From an uncultured Pontibacter sp. (lineage in GTDB: Bacteria; Bacteroidota; Bacteroidia; Cytophagales; Hymenobacteraceae): a DNA stretch of 64,000 nucleotides. Position 1 is the first letter of the stretch; every line of letters begins with the position of its first letter. This document shows positions 18,471 to 27,100 of the stretch, one piece after another. Both the position numbers and the translations under genes were made by a program. Where the stretch lies: NCBI RefSeq assembly GCF_947499215.1, contig NZ_CANMNI010000001.1:1-64000 (forward strand), read 5' to 3'. The notes beneath the pieces were generated by a model that was given only the letters and a program-made list of their open reading frames with translations, did no database searches and had not been told where the DNA came from.

Positions 18471-18533
18471 AATTGGGGATTAAGAAATTAGAAACCATTG
18501 ACTTGATAGCTTCTAATTTCTTAATCCCCAATT
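18471..18533. repeat. 23-bp perfect inverted repeat in the CoA-binding / ybbP gap
   Basis: Arms 18471-18493 and 18511-18533 are exact reverse complements (beginning AATTGGGGATTAAG), with a 17-base spacer. The hairpin lies just past an intrinsic terminator and ends 34 bp before the ybbP stop codon, so it could terminate the minus transcript. It is followed by CTCCTCAACTC-type low-complexity sequence like that at 7359. Confidence 0.85.
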
Positions 18534-18566
18534 TCAAGAATCCCAAACTCCTCAACTCTAAGTCTT

Positions 18567-21137
18567 CTACGCTTCTCTCCTTAGAACCTCCAAAGGCGGT
18601 CTGTTGAGCACACCACGGCTATTGAGCAAGCCCACCGCAATAGTCAAGAGTGTAACCACCACGAAAATTACCAGCAATGGCCAGAGCACTGGTACAAATT
18701 CCATTTCAAAGCTGAACACCGCCAAGGCCCATGCAGCGCCAAAAGCAATCACGCAGCCTACGGCTGCAGCCAATATGCCCAGCATGGAGTACTCCATCAG
18801 CGTTATACCTAGAATTTGTTTTTTATTAGCGCCCAGCGTACGCAAGAGCACACTCTCCTGCACCCGTTGGAATTTGCTTACATTCACAGAGCCTACCAAA
18901 ACCAGTAAACCAGTAAATATGCTGAAGAGCGCCATGAACTGAATCACAAATGAAATCTGGCTGACTACTTCCTCCAAGGTGCGCAGGATCAGGTCGAGAC
19001 CGATGGCTGATACGTTCGGGAAAGCTTCCACCACACGCCGCTGAAACTGCGCGGCCTGTTGCTCATTGTCACTACGGGTCATCAGCACATGGAACTGTGG
19101 TGCCTCTTCTAGTACACCTTTCGGGAAGAGTACTTGGAAATTGGTCTGTACCCGGTTCCAGTCGACCCGGCGAAGGTGAACCACGCGGGCAGGTATAGTC
19201 GCTCCCTGCACATTGTAGATAAGGGAATCCCCTACTTTTACTTTGATGCGTTCAGCGTATCCTTCTTCCAGCGACACAGGCACTCTGTCACCTGATCTAA
19301 ATTGCCCTTCGATCCATTCACCGGCTTCTGTTTTTTCAGAATCACTGAGATGATCGCGGTAAGTTACCCGGTATTCCCGCGTAAAGTTTCTCGGTCTAAT
19401 CTCTAAGGTCGTGTCCTTGCGTACATCCGCCAGCGTCAGGTTATTGATCTGCTCCAGCCTTACCGTAACAATCGGGTCGAAGTATAAGATAGGCAGTCCC
19501 TCCGCTTTGGTCAAGTCGGCGACCTGATCGCGTTGGCTATTTTGAATATCGAAGAGCACGAGGTTAGGCTGGCTTTCTGTTCCGGACAAGGATACCTCGC
19601 TCAGCAAGGTGCGCTGCACCATAAAGAGCGTGCCGATCAGTGCCGTACCCAATCCAATAGACACCATCAGCAACAAGGTCTGGTTATTGGGTCGGTATAG
19701 GTTGGCCAGTCCCTGTCGCCATACGTAGCCCCAGTGGGTCGGGAAGAAGCGTTTGACGGTCCACGATAGGCCTTTAGCCAGTAAAGCCAACACCAAAAAG
19801 GCCGCAATAACGCCTCCCGTGAAGTAGAGCGCTTGCCACCACGTACCCATTTGCCAACGTGAGAAGACCACAATGAAGCCAAGCAACAAACCGTATACCG
19901 CCCATCGGAGCGGGTCTTTCTGGTTTGTTAGATGCTCGACGGTAGCCCGCAGCGTGATTAAAGGCGATACTTGACGGATACTCAGGAGTGGCAACAGCGC
20001 AAACAGGACGGATACGATCACACCCATTAACACACCCTGTGCCGCAGCCGAAACCGAGAAATAGGCATCAACGGTAACTGGCAAAAAGGTTTTGAATAGC
20101 TCTGGAAGAATCAGTTGCACCACACTTCCGAGCGCAGCACCGGCTATACCTCCAATTAAACCCATGCCCATCACTTGGAACAGGTATACCAGAAAAGCTT
20201 GTTTGCCGCTCATGCCCAAACAGCGCAAAATGCCGATGGTTGATAGTTTGTCGCGCATGTATACGTGCACCGCACTGGCTACACCCACGCAGCCCAATAG
20301 CAAAGCCACAAAGCCTACGAGTGCCAGAAAACGGGCCAGTTCATCGTATGATCGGCCCATGCTCGCTTTCCGCGTTTCCACAGTATCATAGAACATGCCG
20401 AGTTCTTCAAATCGCGGATCCAGCTTTTTACCCAGTGTGTCCGGCTGCACAGCTTCGTTCAGGTCGTAGTAGTAGTAATAGGAAACCCGGCTACCACGCT
20501 GGATTAGGCCGGTTTCGGGCAGATATTGTCTTGGAATGTACACCACTGGCGCTACGGCGGCGGTCATGGCAGTTTGGCCGGGTATACGGTGTAAGGCACC
20601 CTCAATCGCAAAGGTCAGCGCACCTACCCGAATCGAGTCCCCCACTTGGGCTTCGTACTGCAGCATTAGGTTATGGTCAACGAGCGCGCGTTTATCTTCC
20701 CGGAAACTGCGGCTGGCTTCTTCTGGCTTTGTCTCGATGGCTCCAAAGTATGGGAATTCGCCTTCGAGCGCCCGCACTTGTACCAATCGGGTATCATTGC
20801 TTTTCACAAAGTACACCATCGACATCATGCGGTTCTCGTCGGAGCGTTTGCCCAGCGTGCTCACCGAGTCGATGATGGCCATAGAAAGCGAGTCGGGCTC
20901 TTTGTTCATGCCCATCACCAGATCAGCACCAATCAGGCTGCGGGCTTTATCGTCGATGGCTAATTGCAGACTATCTCGGAACGAATTAATGGCTACCAAG
21001 GCAGCTATACCTAGCACGATGGACGACAGGAACAGCAAGAGCCTGCCCCGACTACGGCGGGTATCACGCCACGCCATTTTGAGGAGCCAAGGTATGTTCA
21101 GTTTCGGTTTATCCGGATTTGGCTTGTTGTCAGACAA
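18567..21137 (-). CDS. ybbP: FtsX-family ABC transporter permease (YbbP-like)
   Basis: 856 aa. Inner-membrane permease with an N-terminal TM after a 30-residue cytosolic tail (RLLLFLSSIVLGIAALVAI), a large MacB-like periplasmic domain (~60-270), a block of about four TM helices and linking segments (~270-500), a second periplasmic domain (~520-700) and a C-terminal FtsX block of three to four helices. E. coli YbbP has this duplicated layout. The ATPase gene ybbA lies immediately upstream, 52 bp away, on the same strand. Systems of this class are thought to extract lipids or lipoproteins or act as mechanotransmitters; the substrate is unknown. The divergent esterase gene reproduces the E. coli tesA/ybbAP neighbourhood. 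Confidence 0.92.
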   Translation of the reverse strand: MSDNKPNPDKPKLNIPWLLKMAWRDTRRSRGRLLLFLSSIVLGIAALVAINSFRDSLQLAIDDKARSLIGADLVMGMNKEPDSLSMAIIDSVSTLGKRSDENRMMSMVYFVKSNDTRLVQVRALEGEFPYFGAIETKPEEASRSFREDKRALVDHNLMLQYEAQVGDSIRVGALTFAIEGALHRIPGQTAMTAAVAPVVYIPRQYLPETGLIQRGSRVSYYYYYDLNEAVQPDTLGKKLDPRFEELGMFYDTVETRKASMGRSYDELARFLALVGFVALLLGCVGVASAVHVYMRDKLSTIGILRCLGMSGKQAFLVYLFQVMGMGLIGGIAGAALGSVVQLILPELFKTFLPVTVDAYFSVSAAAQGVLMGVIVSVLFALLPLLSIRQVSPLITLRATVEHLTNQKDPLRWAVYGLLLGFIVVFSRWQMGTWWQALYFTGGVIAAFLVLALLAKGLSWTVKRFFPTHWGYVWRQGLANLYRPNNQTLLLMVSIGLGTALIGTLFMVQRTLLSEVSLSGTESQPNLVLFDIQNSQRDQVADLTKAEGLPILYFDPIVTVRLEQINNLTLADVRKDTTLEIRPRNFTREYRVTYRDHLSDSEKTEAGEWIEGQFRSGDRVPVSLEEGYAERIKVKVGDSLIYNVQGATIPARVVHLRRVDWNRVQTNFQVLFPKGVLEEAPQFHVLMTRSDNEQQAAQFQRRVVEAFPNVSAIGLDLILRTLEEVVSQISFVIQFMALFSIFTGLLVLVGSVNVSKFQRVQESVLLRTLGANKKQILGITLMEYSMLGILAAAVGCVIAFGAAWALAVFSFEMEFVPVLWPLLVIFVVVTLLTIAVGLLNSRGVLNRPPLEVLRREA

Positions 21138-21189
21138 GGTATACTTGATGTTAGGTTAGATAAGTCTTTATGATATTGGTGATTATACC

Positions 21190-21909
21190 TTAGGAAAGGT
21201 TGGAGTCTTCTGGCTGGTGGATCGTTTCAGGAGCCCCGGTATCTGATGCCACGTGGCCACCTTTGATGCGGATAATGCGCTGTGTCTTTTCGGCCAGCTC
21301 CAAATCATGGGTCACGAGAACAAGCGTAGTACCGGCCTCACGGTTCAGCTCAAACAAGAGACTTTCTACCTTATCGCCAGTTTCCTCGTCCAGATTACCA
21401 GTTGGTTCATCGGCAAAAAGAATGGTAGGTCGATTCGAGAATGCCCTTGCCAGCGACACGCGCTGTTGCTCCCCACCCGATAACTGCGTAGGGTAATGGT
21501 CGTGGCGCTCAGCGAGTCCAACTCGCGCCAATAAATCCATGGCTTCGCGCTGCACATTGCGTTCACCGCGCAGCTCCAATGGCACCATCACGTTCTCGAG
21601 GGCCGTGAGCGTAGGTATCAACTGAAAGTTCTGAAAGATGAAGCCCACGTACTGGTTACGCACCTGCGCCCGGGCGTCTTCGCTCAGATTGTCGAGGCGT
21701 ACACCATTAAGGACCACGGAGCCGCTACTGGCACGGTCTAGTCCGGCGCAAAGACCCAGCAAGGTGGTTTTGCCGCTTCCGGATGGCCCTACGATCGCAC
21801 AGGTGTCACCGGCTTGTAGTGTAAAGTTTATTCCCTCCAGCACGGTCAGGTGGCGGTCGCCACTGTCGTAGGTTTTCTTAAGGTTGTTGATTTCTAGTAT
21901 AGTAGACAC
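21190..21909 (-). CDS. ybbA: ABC transporter ATP-binding protein (YbbA/LolD-like)
   Basis: 239 aa. All ABC ATPase signatures are present: Walker A GPSGSGKTT near residues 39-47, Q-loop IFQNFQLIPTL near 90, signature LSGGEQQRVSLARAF near 143-157, Walker B ILFADEPTGNLDEETG near 163-178, and the switch His in VTHDLELAE. The sequence is of the MacB/LolD type that partners FtsX-like permeases. It is cytoplasmic, associated with the YbbP-like permease encoded 52 bp downstream. A divergent lipoprotein esterase starts 147 bp away on the other strand. Confidence 0.95.
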   Translation of the reverse strand: MSTILEINNLKKTYDSGDRHLTVLEGINFTLQAGDTCAIVGPSGSGKTTLLGLCAGLDRASSGSVVLNGVRLDNLSEDARAQVRNQYVGFIFQNFQLIPTLTALENVMVPLELRGERNVQREAMDLLARVGLAERHDHYPTQLSGGEQQRVSLARAFSNRPTILFADEPTGNLDEETGDKVESLLFELNREAGTTLVLVTHDLELAEKTQRIIRIKGGHVASDTGAPETIHQPEDSNLS

Positions 21910-22056
21910 GTAGCTTGTGATTTATGGAACGGTAATAGTAGTATCAAACTGTTTCAGGTATAGCTATACTTGAAACGAATCCCGAACCTAATAACTTATA
22001 CCGGTCGTTATAGGTTTTAAGATTGATAAAACTAAATTTAGCAAAAAATCACTTTC

Positions 22057-22776
22057 ATGAATAAAAACAGCAAGTATATCTCCTTATTCCTAGCCCTTTT
22101 CCTCACCTTGGCGGGCTGCGAGCAGGCTCCTACTACCGAACAGGTGGCAACTGAACAACAGGTACAATCAGACACGACAACCACTGCCGAAGCACCGAAA
22201 AACGAGCGTATCAAGACGATTGTGTTCTTCGGAAACAGCCTCACAGCCGGTTACGGACTGGAGCCTGACCAAGCCTTCCCTGCCCTGATTCAGGAGCGTA
22301 TCGACTCGATGGGACTGCCTTATAAGGCGGTGAATGCCGGGTTAAGTGGTGAAACCTCTGCCGGTGGCAAAAGCCGTATTGACTGGTTGCTTAAACAGCC
22401 GATCGATGTATTTGTACTGGAACTAGGTGCGAACGATGGGCTTAGAGGTATAGATCCTGCTTCGACTTATGATAACCTTGGAATGATCATCGATAAGGTG
22501 CGCGAACAGAATCCGGAAGCGGAAATCATTCTGGCAGGTATGCAAATGCCGCCGAGTATGGGCCAACGCTTTACGAAAGAGTTTGAACAGGTATATACTC
22601 GACTGGCTGAGGACAAAGACGTGGCGCTTATACCTTTCATCTTAGAAGGTGTGGCTGGTGACCGAGCACTGAATCAGGGTGACGGTATACACCCAACTAT
22701 TGAGGGCCAGCACATTCTGGCCGATAATGTATGGACTGTGCTGGAGCCAATTTTAGTAGCCAAACGAGCCTCCTAA
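22057..22776 (+). CDS. GDSL/SGNH esterase lipoprotein (TesA/arylesterase-like)
   Basis: 239 aa. Signal peptide with lipobox LTLAGC (Cys near residue 22) points to a lipoprotein, followed by a Thr/Glu/Gln-rich linker (~23-45). The SGNH hydrolase blocks are all visible: FFGNSLTAGYGL near 57 (catalytic Ser), NAGLSGETSAGG near 93, LGANDGLRG near 126 (oxyanion Asn) and DGIHPTIEGQ near 209 (Asp-His). This is the arylesterase/TAP branch (E. coli TesA, acyl-CoA thioesterase I/lysophospholipase). The gene is divergent from ybbA/ybbP, the same association as in E. coli, suggesting a shared role in envelope lipid handling. A near-match box (TAAATTTA) lies upstream. A hairpin terminator follows at 22900. 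Confidence 0.93.
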   Translation: MNKNSKYISLFLALFLTLAGCEQAPTTEQVATEQQVQSDTTTTAEAPKNERIKTIVFFGNSLTAGYGLEPDQAFPALIQERIDSMGLPYKAVNAGLSGETSAGGKSRIDWLLKQPIDVFVLELGANDGLRGIDPASTYDNLGMIIDKVREQNPEAEIILAGMQMPPSMGQRFTKEFEQVYTRLAEDKDVALIPFILEGVAGDRALNQGDGIHPTIEGQHILADNVWTVLEPILVAKRAS

Positions 22777-22832
22777 GGTACATTTTGAAAAATAATTAAA
22801 TTATTTTCAAAGATTTGTAACCTAACACAACC

Positions 22833-22844
22833 TTTACCACGTAT
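22833..22844 (+). repeat. Orphan copy of the M4-peptidase leader motif TTTACCACGTAT
   Basis: The 12-mer is identical to the sequence that spans the start codon of the secreted M4 peptidase (53663-53674). Here the base after GTAT is A, giving ATA rather than ATG, and no ORF follows: the nearby ATG at 22851 stops after three further codons. It may be the remnant of a lost secreted-protein gene. Confidence 0.45.
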
Positions 22845-22899
22845 AAAAACATGGCTAAAAGTTGAAAGTTAATTTAACAATTAATCCTTTCACAAAATA

Positions 22900-22940
22900 A
22901 CAGCGCTGGTCCCTTCATTGGAGCCAGCGCTGTATTTTTT
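22900..22940. terminator. Bidirectional terminator, esterase / metal-efflux operon
   Basis: Ten-base perfect stem ACAGCGCTGG / CCAGCGCTGT extended by TCC/GGA past a one-base bulge, followed by a long T-run on the plus strand. It lies between two convergent genes. Confidence 0.8.
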
Positions 22941-22960
22941 TAGGCCATTTCTAAGCCTGA

Positions 22961-24133
22961 TTATTCCTCAGCAACCTCAGACTTCATTTTCTCGGCCAAC
23001 ACGTAATAGGCGCCTTTGGTGACTACCTGCGCTGTGGCTGGAAGTTCTTTCAATGGTCTCACTTCCGTAAAACCATCCTCAGCCACGCCTGTTTCCACTT
23101 CCTGCATGCGGAACGTGGTAGTGCCCTCTTTTACAAACACATAGTGCTTGCCTTTGTAGCGCACCACTGATTCTTCTGGCAGCGCTGGCAACTCCTGTTT
23201 ACCGGCCAAAATCTGCGCATTCACATACATGCCCGGCAACAGATTGGAGTTTTTGTTATTCTCGAGCTCGGCATGCACCGTCACCATGCGGGAGTCACCT
23301 TCAAAGGCCCTGCCCAATGCGAAGATCTCCGCTTCGAGCGGCTCTCCTGCCACGTTCGGCATTGTAAACAGCACCTTCTGCCCTTCTTTCATCTTGTTGA
23401 AGTCACGCTCAAATACACTTAGTTCCAAGTGCAGGTGACTGTTGTCCACAATCTCAAACATCTGTTGACCCGGCTGCGCATAAGAGCCCATGTTCACATC
23501 AATGACACGCACATAGCCACTGATAGGCGCTGTGATCGCCATGGTTGAGGTAATTCTTCCCGCTTCCACGTTCTTAGAAGAAACGCCCATCGCAGTCAGG
23601 TGGGTGGCCAATGCCTTGAGCCTAGCCCGCTGTACCTGCACATCCGATTCAGCTTGTTCGAAACGCTTGCGGGAGCCCACTTGCTCTTCGTTCAAGGTAC
23701 GCTGGCGTTCATAATCCTGTTCGGCAAAACGCAGTTGGTTGCGGGTGGTCAGGTACTCTTCCTGTAGCTTGATTAGCTCTGGGTTTTGTATCGTGGCCAG
23801 CACTTTTCCCTTCTGCACATACTCTCCTTCTTTGATCGGTATACTGCGCACCACACCACCCATTAAGGGGTTGATACTGGCTTTGTTCTGGGGTGGCAGT
23901 TGAAGCTGTCCGTTAGCTGACACGCGAGCTGAAATCTGCCTTTTTTCTATTGTTCCCAGTTCAATGCCGCCCACTTTTTGCTGTGCTTCAGAAAAAGCTA
24001 CGACAAAAGGAGATGAGGCTGTGGCAGCTTCAGTTTTTGCAGCCTCAGGTTCTTCGGCCGGCGCTTGCTTAGAGCAGGCCGCCAGACTGATCAGTCCACA
24101 TAGGGCGATTATTTTGATTTTATATGCTGTCAT
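22961..24133 (-). CDS. CusB-like periplasmic adaptor of a heavy-metal RND pump
   Basis: 390 aa. An N-terminal lipoprotein signal (LISLAACSKQ, Cys near residue 20) is followed by a Glu/Ala-rich linker, the strand VGGIELGTIEKRQISARVSA, a biotinyl-lipoyl half near 90-115, a short coiled-coil hairpin (~120-180), a second lipoyl half (ITAPISGYVRVIDVNMGSYA near 200), a beta-barrel domain and a membrane-proximal domain. This matches CusB/CzcB-type adaptors of HME-RND systems. It starts one base after the stop codon of the pump gene, so the two are translationally coupled. No His/Met-rich metal-binding tail is seen, so the transported metal is undetermined. Confidence 0.9.
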   Translation of the reverse strand: MTAYKIKIIALCGLISLAACSKQAPAEEPEAAKTEAATASSPFVVAFSEAQQKVGGIELGTIEKRQISARVSANGQLQLPPQNKASINPLMGGVVRSIPIKEGEYVQKGKVLATIQNPELIKLQEEYLTTRNQLRFAEQDYERQRTLNEEQVGSRKRFEQAESDVQVQRARLKALATHLTAMGVSSKNVEAGRITSTMAITAPISGYVRVIDVNMGSYAQPGQQMFEIVDNSHLHLELSVFERDFNKMKEGQKVLFTMPNVAGEPLEAEIFALGRAFEGDSRMVTVHAELENNKNSNLLPGMYVNAQILAGKQELPALPEESVVRYKGKHYVFVKEGTTTFRMQEVETGVAEDGFTEVRPLKELPATAQVVTKGAYYVLAEKMKSEVAEE

Positions 24134-24134
24134 G

Positions 24135-27100
24135 TTATTCGATTCCTGCGGTGAATTCTAAACTGATAATGGTTTGATTGTAATCGCGTAGTGCGTTGAG
24201 GTAATTACTGCGCAATTGGTAGGCCTGATCGAGCGCTTGCACATACTCCACGTAGTCGATGTCGCCGGTTCGAAAGCTTAGTTCTGCGGCCTTATTCATT
24301 TGTTCAGCCTGCTTCAGAGCTCCTTGCTCATAGAAAGCCAGCGTGTTGCTGTGCTTCTGCAGCTCTTGCGCCAGATTCTGTAGCTCGGTCATAAGCAACT
24401 GCTGCTGGTAGCGTGCTTGGCTCTTCACGGCCTCCTCGTTCATTTTGGCAGCTTTGATGCGTGACTTCTGCGCACCGAACCAAAGCGGAACGGCTATACC
24501 TACTTCGTAACCCGTGAAGCGGTCGCCTGAGGTATAGACCCTATTTGGGTTTTCGCGCGGAGCCTCCCTCACAAAGGTTTGGTTGAAGTAACCGACTGTA
24601 AAGTCCGGCAGCAAACGTGATTGTTCGAGTTGCTTTTGCCGTTCGGCTACTTGCATCGTACTTTGCAGAAAGGCAATGTAAGGGTTCGCGGCCAAGGTGG
24701 AGCTGTCAGCCTGCACGATTATTTCCCGTTTGGCCAGACGTTCATCGGCAAACTGAAGCGGCTCCTGCGCCTGTAACAGTTGATGAAGGCGGCGCTCAGC
24801 AATTTGCTGGTCAGCTTGCGCTTGCTGCAGCTCAGTTCTTATACCTAAGCTGCGTGTCTCGGCGGTGGCCTGTTCCAGATAGCCGGTCTCTCCTGTCTGA
24901 AAGCGAATAGTCGCTGCCCGTGTGAAGCGTCCGTACAGACTGTCCTGTTGCTGCAGCAAGCGCAGACGCTCGTTTTGGTACTGCAAGAGATACCAAGCCT
25001 GTTTCACATCCCGGATCAGCTCCCTTTCAACAATCTGTTTTTGCGCCTCGGCCTGTTGAATGTTAGCGCTCACAAGTCGTGCCTGATCGCGGTATACCGT
25101 TGGGAAAGCGAATTGCTGGGAGGCGGAAATGTACTCGTCTTTGTTGATCGTGCTAATCTGTCCGCGACTGTAGGAAACGTTAGTTTTAGGTAAGTCCATG
25201 GCCGCACCGCGCATGGCCTGCTCCTGCTCCACGCTGTAGGTTGCGCTCTTAAGGCCCAAGTTGTGTTCCCGGGCATAGTCTATACTTTGCTGTAGGCTCA
25301 GAGGTCCCTGTGTTGACTGCGCCATACCTTGACCGGCGTATAACACACTGCCTGAGATCAGTAGTAGCGCGATCATGTGAGTAGGCACGGGAGTACGCTG
25401 AATTTCCTCTTCAGTAGGTTTTTCATTGGAAGAGAAAATGTAATACAGCACCGGCAGCACCACGAGCGTGAGTAAGGTCGATGTAAACAGGCCACCTATC
25501 ACTACCGTTGCTAATGGTCGCTGCACCTCAGCACCTTCAGAACCAGAGAGGGCCATCGGCAGGAAGCCCAGCGCGGCCACAGAAGCAGTCATGAGCACCG
25601 GGCGGAGTCTAACACTTGTGCCTAGCAACACGCGCTCATAGACATCCGTCATTCCTTCCCGCTTGAGCTGGTTAAAGTAGCCGATGAGTACAATTCCGTT
25701 TAGAACCGCCACTCCAAATAGCGCGATAAAGCCTACCCCTGCCGAGATACTGAAAGGCATGTCGCGCAGCCAAAGCGCAAAGATTCCCCCAATAGCTGAC
25801 AAAGGTATAGCGGTGAAAATGAGAAGACTTTGCTTCACGGACTTAAAGGCAAAGTATAAGAGTGCCAGAATGAGCATGAGTGCTGCTGGAACGGCTACCG
25901 AAAGGCGCTCTTTGGCGTGCACGAGGTTCTCGAACTGGCCACCATAGGTGATGTAATAGCCTGCTGGCAGCGGCAGTTCACGGTTCAGCTTCTCCTGAAT
26001 CTCAGACACAATGGACTCCACATCACGTTCGCGCACGTTAAAGCCCACTACAATGCGGCGGCGTCCTTCTTCACGGGAAATCTGCATGGGACCTTCCTCA
26101 AAACGGATATCAGCCACCTGCTGCACCGGTATCTGGCCACCCTGCGGCAAAGGAATAAACAGGTTCTCAATGTCACGCAGGTCCTGACGGGCACCGCCTT
26201 CCATGCGCACCACCAAGTCAAAGCGGCGGTCGCCCTCGTAGATGGCTCCTGCGGTCTGACCGGCAAAGGCCGTGCGAAGTACCGCGTTTACATCTGCTAC
26301 CTGCAGCCCGTACTGCGACAAGCGGGCGCGGTTGTAATCCACCACGATTTGTGGCAAACCAGTTACCTCCTCCACGTAAATGTCCTGCACACCCGTCACA
26401 GGGGCGATCAGTTTGTCAACTTGGTTTGCTAAGTCTGAAAGCTGGTCCAAATCTTCTCCGAATATCTTAATGGCCACGTCCTGTCGGGCACCGGTCATTA
26501 GTTCGTTAAAGCGCAGCTGGATCGGTTGCTGAAAGCCGTAGTTTACACCCGGCAGCACTTTCAGGGCCTCGTCCATTTTGGAGGCAAGTTCCTGTCTGTC
26601 GCTGGCGCTAGTCCATTCGTCTTTGTCTTTAAGCAGAATCATAACGTCAGCTGCTTCGATTGGCATGGGGTCCGTTGGGATCTCAGCCGTACCGATCTTG
26701 CCAATCACCTCGGTCACCTCCGGGAATTGCGTCAAGAGAATTTCACTGGCTTTGGTAGTCGTTTCGATGGTTTGGGTGAGCGAAGCGCCCGGTACCAATC
26801 GAAGGTCCATGGCAAAGTCACCTTCCTCCAGATCAGGCAAAAACTCACCGCCCATGCGGCTGAATACAAACAAACTGAAAGCAAACAAGACCAAAGCAGC
26901 CCCTATCACAAGCGCCTTGCTCCGCAGGGCAAATGTGATAACCGGCCGGTAAGCACGCTCCAGAAATGCCATGATCTTATCAGAAATGTTCGGTTTGTGC
27001 TTCGTGGTTTTGCTGAGCAAGAGGGTCGAGACCATCGGCACATAAGTGAGTGAAAGGATAAAAGCTCCCATAATGGCAAAGCTCACCGTTTGCGCCATTG

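Noticed and set aside
18395..18607. A 70-residue frame across the terminator and inverted repeat after the CoA-binding gene.
   Set aside because: It runs through hairpins and low-complexity repeats and into the opposite-strand ybbP gene; no coding character.
26526..27053. Antisense frame of 175 codons inside the RND pump gene.
   Set aside because: It lies wholly opposite a conserved transporter and shows no protein family features.
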